Assembly (NCBI GenBank): GCA_002429085.1
Contig: DIYR01000157.1
Span: 1-49,250 of the forward strand
DNA length: 49,250 bases
Direction of reading: 5' to 3'
Source of the DNA: Flavobacteriales bacterium UBA6049
Lineage (GTDB): Bacteria; Bacteroidota; Bacteroidia; Flavobacteriales_G; Salibacteraceae
The position numbers and the translations under genes were made by a program. The notes under the pieces are model-generated. The model searched no databases. It worked only from the letters and a program-made list of their open reading frames with translations, and was not told the origin of the DNA. Shown piece after piece: positions 1-8,669 of the stretch (position 1 is its first letter; each line of letters starts with the position of its first letter).

Positions 1-2
1 GT

Positions 3-533
3 TGTTGTAGTGATAGCGATGATTATGTGCTCTGGGAGTTTGAAAAAGGTGAATCTCGATTGGGAAATAGATTAGAGCATAAGTTTGAAAAACCCGGAAA
101 ACAGGTAATCAAGCAAACAGTCTACAGTGATGATGCTAGAAAAGAGGATACACAAGAAATGGAAGCTACAGTAGGCTTTCTAAAGGTTGATTCTATTGTA
201 GTTACGCACATAAATACCTTTGGTTTACTGTTCGAAAGTACTCCACCAGATATTTATATCTCAGTGGAAGGAATGGAATCAGATCAGATATTTATTGATG
301 TTCCCGATATTCAAACTCCAAGAACCTATACATTTAACCAAAATGGTGGAATAATTACTGGGGTTAATGCTCAATTAGCCTTTTATGATTATAACGAAAG
401 AAGAGATGATTTTCTGCTAGCAGAGCGAGTGGCAGAATTAGATCTTAGTACCTTTGATAATCCTATCATAGAAGAAAACAGCACCGATAAATTCAGATAC
501 CGAGTTTATTGGTCATTTGTAGCAAGCAGATAA
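3..533 (+). CDS. Partial PKD-like domain protein (5' end outside window)
   Basis: The reading frame is open to the left edge, so this is the C-terminal part of a longer gene; a GTG inside it at 27 is probably not the true start. The first visible residues are two cysteines followed by an acidic Ser/Asp stretch, which could be the region after a lipoprotein cleavage site, but the signal sequence is not in the window. Residues from the YVLWEFEKG motif to about 50 residues on have the W-x-F/spacing/F-x-x-P-G pattern of a PKD-type beta-sandwich. The remaining roughly 110 residues are beta-rich and unrecognised. The gene ends 10 bp before the DUF721 gene on the same strand. A cell-envelope location is inferred. 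Confidence 0.6.
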   Translation, partial: CCSDSDDYVLWEFEKGESRLGNRLEHKFEKPGKQVIKQTVYSDDARKEDTQEMEATVGFLKVDSIVVTHINTFGLLFESTPPDIYISVEGMESDQIFIDVPDIQTPRTYTFNQNGGIITGVNAQLAFYDYNERRDDFLLAERVAELDLSTFDNPIIEENSTDKFRYRVYWSFVASR

Positions 534-543
534 ATCAAGAGAA

Positions 544-837
544 TTGAAAAGAAAAGAAAATCAACAGCATATAGGTGACTTAATTCAAGCTTACATGAAA
601 CTGAATAAGTTAGACGGTAAGCTTGAAGAAGTAGATGTGCGAAATGCATGGGAGCAAATAATGGGAACACCCATTGCTCGACATACTTCTAAGATTGAGT
701 TGCGCAATAAGGTGTTGGTTGTACAGTTAGATTCATCTGTACTGCGTCAAGAGTTGAGCTACGGTAAATCAAAAATTGTCTCAGCAATTAACCAGCACTT
801 TCACCGAGAAGTTGTTCAAGACGTATTACTTTCCTAG
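544..837 (+). CDS. DUF721 (DciA-like) domain protein
   Basis: This 97-residue protein has the standard Bacteroidota DUF721 layout: a short basic N-terminus (KRKENQQ), an amphipathic helix (IGDLIQAYMKLNKL), the central AWEQIMG motif, and the LDSSVLRQEL segment near residues 66-75. Proteobacterial and actinobacterial DUF721 relatives (DciA) help load the replicative helicase; whether this short Bacteroidota form does so is unproven. The start is TTG, chosen because family members begin just before the basic K/R-K motif and the only later ATG (about 595) would remove the first helix. It is convergent with the VWA-like gene, with two bases between the stop codons. Confidence 0.82.
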   Translation: MKRKENQQHIGDLIQAYMKLNKLDGKLEEVDVRNAWEQIMGTPIARHTSKIELRNKVLVVQLDSSVLRQELSYGKSKIVSAINQHFHREVVQDVLLS

Positions 838-839
838 TC

Positions 840-2174
840 TTATTGCTGTAGTTGGCTACGCAACCATTTTCTTGTTTGAAATCCATAGCGTTCAACGCCA
901 TAGTAAATGTTACAGAATTTACTTGGCATAGGTTCGATGTTTTGATACCATCCAAATGGATTTAATATATAAGTGTCATCTAAGCAAGTGATCATTTCAG
1001 GTGTTCTGCCTTCTTGAAAATCTAATACATCGGCAGTCAAAGTATGTACACTTCCTTTCGTTGCATAGGCCAGGTTAATGTATTGATGATTGATGGAATG
1101 TATGGTGCCTGGTAAGATGATATGAATAGGAATGTTTAAAGACTTATATAATGTGAAATCTCTTATACAAGCAGCATTATCTGCTATTAACACGAGGTTT
1201 TTAAAATCAGAGTAGTTCCTGATAGCCCAGATCAAAGCTTCAATATCATTTTCTTCTCGGTCACCACCATTTCCTTTTTCTTCCACTTTAAAAAATAAGT
1301 CTAATGCTTCTTGCTCTAAATCTTCCTGATGGGGAGATAAGGCATACAAACCACCAGTATTACCAAGTTTTTTACGTTCATCTTTTTTCCCATCACCATC
1401 GTTAAAGAATACAAATTGTTGAATACCTAGTTTTCGTTCTTCTAACAGGTGGTACAAAATTGCTTGCGCTCCGTGATGATACATACTACCAGTCCAATCA
1501 ATAACAACCAATGTACTGTCCCAATTGGCAGCATTGCGATCTAGAATTTGATAAACAGAATAATCTTCAAACCCTCCTTTATCTTGAATGTATTGAACCA
1601 GCGATTGAATTAGTGTATCTGGCGGAAGAGGCGGAAGCGAGAAAAGAGGTTCTTCCTTCTTTGGGGCACGTTCCATTTTTATGGTTAACTCTTTTTCTTC
1701 ATGGTGATGAACCACAAAACCATGAAACAAACCAATGGCTTCAGGTTCTGATTGACAATCTGTTTGTAACACTAAACGCCAGTGAATAGAGGCATCATTC
1801 AGTCGATTATCCCATTTGAATAATTCGGTCAAACGTCTAGCCAGTAATACATGGTAGTTTGTAATCCAAAACTCAGGGTTTTGAGGATACAATGAAAACA
1901 CCACATCTATGGTGTCTACTGTATGGTTTAGTGGAATATTTACTTGGTTAGAGTTGGTTAAGATTGCGCTCGCATAACCGTTCTCTAAAATGGTGTATTG
2001 GGTTGAGTCAGGAATAATGTGGTTTACCTCAATTGCTTCAAAACTCCTATCAAATAATTCGCTGTAAGGGCGAGGGTTCATCAATTGCTCTTGCGTAAAA
2101 AGTAGCTTTTGTCCAATTACTGTTGATGAGAACAGCAAAAACCAACACATTATATGCCATCTGAATTGAATCAA
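840..2174 (-). CDS. Secreted VWA-like protein of unknown function
   Basis: The 444-residue product starts with a probable signal peptide (about residues 1-21). The N-terminal half (to about 180) is beta-rich with no family I recognise, followed by a proline-rich linker near 175-187. Around residue 221 a hydrophobic strand leads into D226-W-T228-G-S230, resembling the MIDAS metal-binding loop (DxSxS/DxTGS) of von Willebrand A domains; alternating strands and helices follow to about residue 380. An acidic Gly/Asp/Lys segment (FFNDGDGKKDE) and a GNGGDREEND stretch interrupt this part. The start codon overlaps the stop of the exonuclease gene by 4 bp (ATGA), so it is probably the third gene of that operon. 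VWA assignment is moderate and no partner is known. Confidence 0.7.
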   Translation of the reverse strand: MIQFRWHIMCWFLLFSSTVIGQKLLFTQEQLMNPRPYSELFDRSFEAIEVNHIIPDSTQYTILENGYASAILTNSNQVNIPLNHTVDTIDVVFSLYPQNPEFWITNYHVLLARRLTELFKWDNRLNDASIHWRLVLQTDCQSEPEAIGLFHGFVVHHHEEKELTIKMERAPKKEEPLFSLPPLPPDTLIQSLVQYIQDKGGFEDYSVYQILDRNAANWDSTLVVIDWTGSMYHHGAQAILYHLLEERKLGIQQFVFFNDGDGKKDERKKLGNTGGLYALSPHQEDLEQEALDLFFKVEEKGNGGDREENDIEALIWAIRNYSDFKNLVLIADNAACIRDFTLYKSLNIPIHIILPGTIHSINHQYINLAYATKGSVHTLTADVLDFQEGRTPEMITCLDDTYILNPFGWYQNIEPMPSKFCNIYYGVERYGFQTRKWLRSQLQQ

Positions 2175-2821
2175 TGAAAAAGCGATGAAAGTTTACTAGG
2201 TGAGATCTCTGAAGTTAATCTTAAGAACAAGATAGCTGTTAGATAAGCATCTCCAAGTGCTGTATGTCTGTCTTCAATAGGAATTTTGAACAGATTACAG
2301 AGGTAGTCTAAACTGAAATGATTGCTTGGCAAAGTTTTGCTTTTATGATGCGAAGGTAATACCTCTTTAACGAGCTGAACCGTATCTAATTGTTTGTTGC
2401 GTAACGGATAAGACCAATGATGCCTCATAGCATTTTCTACGATCTTGAAATCGAACCCAACGTGATGACCTATAAGAGATCTGTTTCCAACAAACCGTAA
2501 AAAATCTGCAACCACCTCTTGTTCTGTTCTAGCATTTTGAATCTGATCGTACCCAATACCATGTACAGGTGCAGCTTCGCCTTTGTAATCAGGCTGAAAT
2601 ACAAACTCATGGAATGCACTTTCAGCATCTATATGATTACCTGAAATGGCAACTGCCCCAATGCTTAAAATGGAATCTTTAGATGGATTGAGTCCTGTTG
2701 TTTCACAGTCAAAAACAATGTATTCGTCATCTGACTGCTGAAACTCTGCATGGAATAATGAGTGATAAAATTCTATTTCTGAAGGAATAGAATTTGGGAT
2801 ATGTTGTTTTTTCCAGATCAT
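2171..2821 (-). CDS. DnaQ-type 3'-5' exonuclease
   Basis: This is a DEDDh-family exonuclease related to the proofreading epsilon subunit of DNA polymerase III. The Exo I motif is D38-C-E40-T-T-G, Exo II is the GHHVGFD segment (His and Asp spaced as expected), and Exo III is HTALGDAYLT near the C-terminus with the catalytic His/Asp pair. At 216 residues it is a stand-alone exonuclease domain with a short N-terminal extension. It overlaps both neighbours by 4 bp (ATGA at each end), lying between the cNMP/CBS/DUF294 gene upstream and the VWA-like gene downstream, so translational coupling is likely. A regulatory or repair role linked to the nucleotidyltransferase is more likely than replicative proofreading, but this is inferred. 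Confidence 0.88.
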   Translation of the reverse strand: MIWKKQHIPNSIPSEIEFYHSLFHAEFQQSDDEYIVFDCETTGLNPSKDSILSIGAVAISGNHIDAESAFHEFVFQPDYKGEAAPVHGIGYDQIQNARTEQEVVADFLRFVGNRSLIGHHVGFDFKIVENAMRHHWSYPLRNKQLDTVQLVKEVLPSHHKSKTLPSNHFSLDYLCNLFKIPIEDRHTALGDAYLTAILFLRLTSEISPSKLSSLFH

Positions 2822-4704
2822 GATAAATATTGAAGAGGAAAGCGAACACTTAAAATTTGTTGCAATTCTTTCACCAAATCGAAAATATTACGCAACATCT
2901 GTTTCTCCAATTTATTCAGCTTTCTAAGATCAATAAATCTACCACCATCTTGTTGTTCAATGCCAAATCTGGCACGGAGGTATAACACAAATGCATAGGC
3001 AGAAGCAGCTTCTTGGTACAGCTTTTCATGCTTAGGTTCTTTTGTTGCAGCTGCTTGAAAACGTAAAATAGTATTGTTTTCGTTTACTAAATGATGTTCA
3101 ATGGCTAATACTCTTGCTACATCTACTAACGGAAGAGAAACACGCAACTTTAGGTCAAACTCATCTTTATGGTCACCACTTCGTTCAACAATCATATTCC
3201 TAAAGAAACTTAATGGAGGAGGAGTTTCAACGGCATCTTTTGCTAAATACGCTAATAGGTGCTGTTTTTGATTGAGTAAATCATATAAAAAGCTTGTAAG
3301 CTCTTCTGCCAATTCTGCAGTGCCATAAATAGTGCGATAGTCGAAGAAAATAGTGCTTTGTAGTACGTTTTGAGGTTCAGGAACAGCCACCCATTTTTGA
3401 AAATATGCTTTCCATGTATCAACATCTACACACCATTCTTTAGTAGATGCCGAAATGCCTGCCGCATCATGTTCAAAACCCACAACTGCTAAGTCTTCTG
3501 AAACATGTTTAGCTAACTGGATAAAGTAAGGTTGATGTTCATTTAGGTTTCCATTAAAGATTAAAGCATGATCTTGGTCTGTTCTAAGTAATTGCTCTCC
3601 ACGTCCATGACTTCCTAATCCTAACCAAGCAAATGAGCATGGTGGAGGGCCGTATACCTTCATGGCTCTTTGAATGCACTGATGATAAACTGCATCAGTA
3701 ATAGATGTAATGATACTTGAGGTATAGGAAACAGAAACCTCTTGTTTTATATAACCTTCTACTAACTGAGCAGCTTTTGCTCTGAGTTGTGTAAGCTCTT
3801 TGATACCTAGTGTTTTACGAATTGCCTTAAGTAAAGCGGCAGGGTGTGATTGTTCCATTAAGAGCAAATCATGTTCAGATATTACTCCTAGTGTACTAGA
3901 TGTATTCGAACCATCTCTACTTATCACTAAATGATGTACATTCCAATCAACCATTTTAATCAAGCACTCGGCTTGTGAAAGAGAGGGAGAAATGGTTTTG
4001 ACTGGGCTAGACATAATAGATTGGCACAAGTCGTTTAGTTGTATGTTACCAGCAACTACTTTATTACGCAGATCTTTGTCGGTAATTATTCCAATAGGTT
4101 CGTGCTGAATATTCGTAATAATGATAGACCCTACACCTGCATTTTTCATAAGTAGGGCAGCATCTTTTATTTTGGTGCTTGGCGAACAATGAATGAGCTT
4201 TTTAGAATAGGAAATAGGGGTGATTTCTTGCAAAGAACCCCGGGCTTCAATAGGACTTTGAGATGCTAGGTTTCTATTACGAACAGGCATAGATCTACCA
4301 GAGGCCAATCCGGCAGCAAAGTAAAGTGCAAGTTTTGCATTTTGAGTAACGAATTGCTTTCCCAGTTTAACTGGAAAGCAATACAAGATAGCTGGTTCAG
4401 TTACGATGGCAGAAGCTAAATAGGTTTCATTACTCAGAAGTGGACGCGTTCCAAGTATATCTCCTTCGCCACATAAGTCTACTAAAGTGCCGTTTTCGTG
4501 TTCAATTCGAAATGATCCTTGGCGAATACAGAAAAAATACTCTAAGGTTTCTGAACCTTCTTTAAAAAGGCGATCTCCTTCTTGCAGGTACTGAACAGTG
4601 GCTTTTTGAACAAAAGCATCTAGCTCACCAGCGGTTAATAAATGAAAAGGTGGTAGTGATTGAATGAATCGCTTAATTCTATCTTGAATAACATTGGCTG
4701 CCAT
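2818..4704 (-). CDS. cNMP-binding/CBS/DUF294 nucleotidyltransferase
   Basis: A 628-residue multidomain signalling protein. Residues about 15-135 form a cyclic-nucleotide-binding beta-roll; about 165-290 hold two CBS motifs that usually bind adenine nucleotides; about 330-470 hold a GlnD-like DUF294 nucleotidyltransferase core with the motif GLGSHGRGEQ (364-370) and the metal-binding D376-x-D378 pair; about 480-625 is the DUF294 C-terminal helical domain. The family is thought to be a ligand-controlled nucleotidyltransferase, target unknown. It is the first gene of an operon whose next gene, a DnaQ-like exonuclease, overlaps it by 4 bp. I recall similar pairings near acetyl-CoA synthetase in proteobacteria, but no acs gene is in this window. 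Confidence 0.9.
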   Translation of the reverse strand: MAANVIQDRIKRFIQSLPPFHLLTAGELDAFVQKATVQYLQEGDRLFKEGSETLEYFFCIRQGSFRIEHENGTLVDLCGEGDILGTRPLLSNETYLASAIVTEPAILYCFPVKLGKQFVTQNAKLALYFAAGLASGRSMPVRNRNLASQSPIEARGSLQEITPISYSKKLIHCSPSTKIKDAALLMKNAGVGSIIITNIQHEPIGIITDKDLRNKVVAGNIQLNDLCQSIMSSPVKTISPSLSQAECLIKMVDWNVHHLVISRDGSNTSSTLGVISEHDLLLMEQSHPAALLKAIRKTLGIKELTQLRAKAAQLVEGYIKQEVSVSYTSSIITSITDAVYHQCIQRAMKVYGPPPCSFAWLGLGSHGRGEQLLRTDQDHALIFNGNLNEHQPYFIQLAKHVSEDLAVVGFEHDAAGISASTKEWCVDVDTWKAYFQKWVAVPEPQNVLQSTIFFDYRTIYGTAELAEELTSFLYDLLNQKQHLLAYLAKDAVETPPPLSFFRNMIVERSGDHKDEFDLKLRVSLPLVDVARVLAIEHHLVNENNTILRFQAAATKEPKHEKLYQEAASAYAFVLYLRARFGIEQQDGGRFIDLRKLNKLEKQMLRNIFDLVKELQQILSVRFPLQYLS

Positions 4705-4767
4705 GCCTTAAATGTAGACACAAAAGACTGATCGAAAAAAGACAAGTATCAGTAAAAAAAGAGAAAG

Positions 4768-5538
4768 TTACTTAGGAAGCACTTCGTATTCAAAAGTTAC
4801 TCGATCATCATAACCCAATGGGAATGCATGATGTTTACGAGGGCTTTTGATTCCAATATGGAAAATAGATTGAGAGCCAATATGTTTTTCGTTTACTTCC
4901 ATTAATAACACATTTCCAGTACTCCACTTATTTGGAAAAATACGATATTCCAAATCCAAGCCTTCAGGGTCGATTGCCGTAACAACAAACTCTAGCATAT
5001 CTCCAGTGCGTAGTTGAAGTCCTGTCTTGATTTTTTTAGGTTTTCCAAGTACCCAGATATTTCCCAAATTATCGCGTACACTTTCTATTCTTGGGAAGCC
5101 ATGTTTGTCTCCATCTTTCCAACTTCTGTATACTACCATTCTGTTGCGCAGAAAGCCACTAATTCCTAGAATTAAGTGCTTTTGATGCGTTAACAATGAG
5201 CGGTTATTAGCATCAGAATCATAGTATCGATGAAGTGTAGATAAGTATACTTCTATGGTTTGTAAGTCGCCAAAACACAACTCAAAATCACCAATCCAAT
5301 TACGGGTTAAAATGGTTTTTAAATCCATCAAGTTTCCGTAATTCAACAACTGGTTTTCTTCTTGAAGCGAAATTTTCTTTTCGTCAAATTCAGCTTGTAA
5401 TTTCTGTAGAATTGCTAAACGATCATCTGATAGACCGGATTGAAACAACCAATCATCACCATGTTGCTGTTGCATAATTACCGATACAAAATCGCGCAAG
5501 GCACTTTCCGTGTCTAACAGAATCTGACGTACATCCAT
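4768..5538 (-). CDS. HEPN-like (Swt1-type) helical protein with a C-terminal beta domain
   Basis: The 256-residue product has an all-helical N-terminal half (about 1-145) resembling Swt1-like HEPN domains: an early ALRDFV helix, the LLNYGNLMDLKTILTRNW segment, and a final helix with GFLRNRMVVYR. Catalytic HEPN RNases carry RNxxxH here; this protein has R-N-R-M-V-V-Y, so the histidine position is not histidine. The C-terminal half (about 145-256) is beta-rich and unrecognised. No signal peptide is visible, so it is probably cytoplasmic. It lies 63 bp downstream of the start of the DUF294 gene, same strand, and may be the first gene of that transcript. The HEPN assignment rests on pattern only. 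Confidence 0.6.
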   Translation of the reverse strand: MDVRQILLDTESALRDFVSVIMQQQHGDDWLFQSGLSDDRLAILQKLQAEFDEKKISLQEENQLLNYGNLMDLKTILTRNWIGDFELCFGDLQTIEVYLSTLHRYYDSDANNRSLLTHQKHLILGISGFLRNRMVVYRSWKDGDKHGFPRIESVRDNLGNIWVLGKPKKIKTGLQLRTGDMLEFVVTAIDPEGLDLEYRIFPNKWSTGNVLLMEVNEKHIGSQSIFHIGIKSPRKHHAFPLGYDDRVTFEYEVLPK

Positions 5539-5619
5539 ATCACCAAAAATAGCGATTCATTTGGTGGAGAAACTGCTGTTTTAGGCAATAATCAACTTTT
5601 TCGATCGTATTTTTGATAT

Positions 5620-6402
5620 ATGAAAAAAATGATGTTCTTCTTCCTTTTTCTTTCACCTTTCATACTAAATGCGCAAGACAAATGTCTTTCTGGTGATTGC
5701 CAGAATGGGATGGGTAAAATGGAGTGCGAATGTGGCTACACTTACGAAGGTGAGTTCAAGAATGGAATGAAAGTACATGGTGTTATGACCAAAAAAGAAT
5801 ACATCTACGAAGGAGATTTCAAAGATGATATGGCGCATGGACAAGGGAAAATTACATTCAAGGATAGGAGTTGGTATAAAGGGACATTTGCATTTAGTGA
5901 GCCTGATGGTAAGGGTACTTATCAAACATCTAGTGGTTATACATACACAGGAGATCTAGTTGCTGGATACTTTAAAGGTTGGGGAGATAAAGTAAAGGTA
6001 GAAAAGGATTCTACCAGTGTAGATCGTTACACTGGATCATTTGATAACGATCAGTTGAATGGTGTCGGTATGCATCAATACTCTAGCGGAGTTCGAGAAA
6101 TAGGACAATTTCAGAAAAACAAACTGCACGGAATAGGTTTGATAGTTTATTTGGACGGAGCAATTGAAATAGGAAAGTTTAAGAAGGGTAGGTTAGAAGA
6201 AGAGTATGTCTTGAAAGATCAGGGAGTAGTTCAACTAGTAAAAGAACTAGATGTTACTGAATTAAAAGTGATAAAAAATGAGGGCAGTGGATCTATTGAG
6301 GAGATTCGCCTAGACTCTGGCGAAATAGAATGGAAGATCACATTTACAAAAAAGGCCATTGATTTTTACTTCAATGGCCAGTCTCAATCATTTGAGCTAT
6401 AA
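5620..6402 (+). CDS. Secreted MORN-repeat protein
   Basis: A signal peptide (about residues 1-18, ending NAQ) precedes a small cysteine-containing segment (four Cys within residues 22-38) and then about six MORN repeats of the type Y-x-G-x-F-x-(N/D)-x-x-x-H-G-x-G (for example YTYEGEFKNGMKVHG and YEGDFKDDMAHGQG) up to about residue 190. The last 65 residues lack repeats. MORN repeats form extended beta-hairpin arrays that act as scaffolds or bind lipids; in Bacteroidota secreted versions are common and mostly uncharacterised. The gene is transcribed divergently from the HEPN-like gene and is convergent with the LON-domain gene (5 bp between stops). A TATTTTTG box at 5608-5615 sits directly before the ATG. 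Confidence 0.85.
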   Translation: MKKMMFFFLFLSPFILNAQDKCLSGDCQNGMGKMECECGYTYEGEFKNGMKVHGVMTKKEYIYEGDFKDDMAHGQGKITFKDRSWYKGTFAFSEPDGKGTYQTSSGYTYTGDLVAGYFKGWGDKVKVEKDSTSVDRYTGSFDNDQLNGVGMHQYSSGVREIGQFQKNKLHGIGLIVYLDGAIEIGKFKKGRLEEEYVLKDQGVVQLVKELDVTELKVIKNEGSGSIEEIRLDSGEIEWKITFTKKAIDFYFNGQSQSFEL

Positions 6403-6407
6403 GAGCA

Positions 6408-7016
6408 TCAATTCAAATAGAACTGATGATTTAAATCGTCTTCTTGCTGATACAATGCACGCGTTAACCTTAGGTGGTTCAGTAAAATAGCTTGTTGAGT
6501 TTGTCTTGAGTTAGTGGCAATCAAGTTGTATTTCTCTTCATTGTTTAATTGAAGAGACGCAGCCATTTCAAATATTCCAAAGTTCAAATCATAACTCTGA
6601 TCTTCACTTAAAGTCCCAGTTCTCCAGCTGTATTCGTTGAATAAGTGAATCAACTCAGGAGTTTTTTGGTAACGATCTTCGCGCTCTAAACTAATGATCT
6701 CTCCACCAGAATATAGCTTATTCTCTAGCTGGTTTGAGAAACTATTCAGTTTAAACACAGAAACGCCCTCAACTAGAATATCCATTTTTCCATCAGGGTA
6801 AAAACGTTCAATATCTACTAGTTTAACACGGGTTCCTAATTTGCGGGGGCTTTGCTCAATTACTGCGGGGATTCCAAAATCGAGGCCCCTTGCAAAACAA
6901 TCGTTCACCAACTGCTTGTACCGTGGCTCAAAAATGTGCAAACGGGTTTGTTCTTTTGGAAGAACAACCAAGCTCAGTGGGAACAATCCAATTCTTTCTT
7001 GCTTAGCTTGAGGCAT
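6408..7016 (-). CDS. LON peptidase substrate-binding domain protein
   Basis: The 202 residues match a stand-alone LON N-terminal (substrate-binding, PUA-like) domain: an N-terminal LFPLSLVVLPKEQTRLHIFEPRY block, the standard LON-N entry signature, and a C-terminal helical bundle. The AAA+ and Ser-Lys protease domains of Lon are absent and there is no room for them, so it cannot be a protease itself. Such proteins are presumed adaptors or ligand-binding proteins. It is the last gene of the S4-fmt-zinc ribbon-membrane protein-LON operon; its ATG directly follows the stop codon of the upstream gene with no spacer, suggesting translational coupling. Confidence 0.87.
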   Translation of the reverse strand: MPQAKQERIGLFPLSLVVLPKEQTRLHIFEPRYKQLVNDCFARGLDFGIPAVIEQSPRKLGTRVKLVDIERFYPDGKMDILVEGVSVFKLNSFSNQLENKLYSGGEIISLEREDRYQKTPELIHLFNEYSWRTGTLSEDQSYDLNFGIFEMAASLQLNNEEKYNLIATNSRQTQQAILLNHLRLTRALYQQEDDLNHQFYLN

Positions 7017-7430
7017 TTATAATTTCTTTCTAGAGTAAACGCGAGAGCCTACCAAAAAGTTGGGTAGTGTATTGACTATTGGAAAAACGGCAACGAATCC
7101 TATGAGATAGGCTACACAATCGAGCCAATCGGAAGTGTACTTATTTGAAAACTGGGGAAGAATTACTTCGAAAATTAGACATACTAGGCACCAAACAATC
7201 CATCTATCTCTATAAGGAATTTCGTAACGAGAACGATTGTAGTAAACCTTCATAGCTACTTGCGCAACATATAGGTAGATTGGTAGGGCCAATATATCCA
7301 TACCGTAAGACGACCAAAAACTGGCGTGTTGCGGTTGAAAATAATTGGTGACTAGTGCTAGAATAACGATCCCCCAAAAAAGAGGGTTCCATAGATATGG
7401 CACTATCCTACTGCCCATGTTGTAATCCAA
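7017..7430 (-). CDS. Small integral membrane protein (Bacteroidota family, VanZ-like C-terminal motif)
   Basis: The 137 residues contain about four hydrophobic segments (roughly 14-28, 43-61, 77-95 and 105-125). The motif FEVILPQFSNKYTSDWLDCVAYLIG matches, in pattern, a small Bacteroidota family sometimes labelled magnesium citrate secondary transporter, a label I do not trust; the Y-T-x-D-x-x-D core also resembles VanZ-like proteins. No transport residues can be named. The start overlaps the end of the zinc-ribbon gene by 28 bp (an internal Met at 7418 would shorten this), and the stop abuts the LON-domain start codon. Probably an inner-membrane protein; function unknown. Confidence 0.72.
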   Translation of the reverse strand: MDYNMGSRIVPYLWNPLFWGIVILALVTNYFQPQHASFWSSYGMDILALPIYLYVAQVAMKVYYNRSRYEIPYRDRWIVWCLVCLIFEVILPQFSNKYTSDWLDCVAYLIGFVAVFPIVNTLPNFLVGSRVYSRKKL

Positions 7431-7681
7431 ACTAAGAAGCCAATAATGGCATAGAGTATGATTTGACCAGTTCGAAGAATGTGTTTTCCTACTTGAATTA
7501 TGGGCTTATCGTGCTCATAAATCTGTATTAAATCAGGTTTGAGAGGATCTCGTTTTTTATTGGGATTAAGCGCCTCGCTTTTTTCTTTGGCACGAAGTGT
7601 TTTACCGCAGTTTTCGCATGTTTCATACTTGGCAGAAACCCACTCAAAACAATGTTCACATTTGATTTGATGATTTTTCAT
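7403..7681 (-). CDS. Zinc-ribbon protein with a C-terminal membrane anchor
   Basis: The 92-residue product begins with a zinc-ribbon knuckle pair: C8-x2-C11 and C22-x2-C25 (KCEHC and ENCGK), which should bind one zinc ion. A charged linker follows (about 28-65), and residues about 70-90 form a single hydrophobic segment (IILYAIIGFLVWITTWAVG), so the ribbon would face the cytoplasm from a tail anchor. It starts 22 bp after the end of fmt and overlaps the next membrane-protein gene by 28 bp, placing it in the middle of the operon. The family and partner are unknown. Confidence 0.7.
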   Translation of the reverse strand: MKNHQIKCEHCFEWVSAKYETCENCGKTLRAKEKSEALNPNKKRDPLKPDLIQIYEHDKPIIQVGKHILRTGQIILYAIIGFLVWITTWAVG

Positions 7682-7703
7682 CTATGCTATAACACTACTA
7701 TTC

Positions 7704-8669
7704 TCATTTTGGTTGAGAACTGATCAGTTGATTTTCTATACGCACTCCATTCAATAAATCACGTGTCGGCATAGGCTTTTTACCCGAAAGCTGTACTACA
7801 CTTAATTTCAACTGTTCATCTGCACAATGCACTATTAATTCATGATCTATCACTTCCAACGATCCAGTAGGCAAAGAACTTGGTATGTGTGTAAGTGTGG
7901 TAGCCTTTAGTTTTAATACCGTTGATTTTTCACCAACTTTAATGGTGGTAAATGCTCCTGGGAAAGGTTGCAGCCCTCTAACTCTATTAAATATAGCTCT
8001 GGCAGATGTTGTCCAATCTATATCTCCATGGTGTTTGAAAACCTTCGGAGCATGTTTGATGTCCTTTTCGTCCATCAATTCGTGCTGGGGAACACCAGTT
8101 ACACTTCCTTCAAATAATCCATTTAAGGTATCAACTAGCAACTCTGCACCTTGCTCCATTAGTCTAACGTATACTGATCCAGTAGTATCCTCATCTGAAA
8201 TAACGGTTTTAGATTGCTTTAGAATTGCTCCAGTATCAATCTCATGCTTTAACTGAAAAGTAGTGACACCTGTTTCTTTTTCTCCGTTAATTACAGCCCA
8301 ATGAATGGGTGCTGCTCCCCGGTAATTAGGTAGTAAAGAGCCATGTAGATTAATAGTTCCCATTGATGGCATATTCCATACTATTTCAGGAAGCATACGA
8401 AATGCAACCACTACTTGAATGTCGGCCTTCCAATTCTTCAACTCTGTTATAAATTCAGGGTCTTTCAAGTTGCTTGGTTGCAACAAAGGTAGGTTGTGTT
8501 TTATGGCAGATTCTTTAACAGGAGATGGTTGTAATTGATGACCACGACCCGCAGGTTTATCAGGCATAGTAACTACACCAACTACATTAAATCCGTTTTC
8601 AATCATTGCTTCAAGTGAAGCAACAGCAAAATCAGGCGTTCCAAGAAATACTATTCGTTTCGTACTCAT
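7704..8669 (-). CDS. fmt: Methionyl-tRNA formyltransferase
   Basis: This enzyme transfers a formyl group from 10-formyltetrahydrofolate to Met-tRNA(fMet) for translation initiation. The 321-residue product shows the N-terminal FLGTPDFAVASLE Rossmann entry, the folate-site region with GSLLPNYRGAAPIHWAVING (Asn/His/Asp formyl-transfer core, with H at 111-113 region and the later D of HEIDTGAIL), and a C-terminal OB-like tRNA-binding domain from about 210. Length matches the family (about 310-320). The start overlaps the stop of the S4-domain gene by 4 bp (ATGA). Bacterial housekeeping gene; translation and RNA-binding neighbours fit. Confidence 0.96.
   Translation of the reverse strand: MSTKRIVFLGTPDFAVASLEAMIENGFNVVGVVTMPDKPAGRGHQLQPSPVKESAIKHNLPLLQPSNLKDPEFITELKNWKADIQVVVAFRMLPEIVWNMPSMGTINLHGSLLPNYRGAAPIHWAVINGEKETGVTTFQLKHEIDTGAILKQSKTVISDEDTTGSVYVRLMEQGAELLVDTLNGLFEGSVTGVPQHELMDEKDIKHAPKVFKHHGDIDWTTSARAIFNRVRGLQPFPGAFTTIKVGEKSTVLKLKATTLTHIPSSLPTGSLEVIDHELIVHCADEQLKLSVVQLSGKKPMPTRDLLNGVRIENQLISSQPK

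Noticed and set aside
1511..1789. 92-codon plus-strand frame inside the VWA-like gene
   Set aside because: It lies entirely within a better-supported minus-strand gene, has no start context and no recognisable domain.
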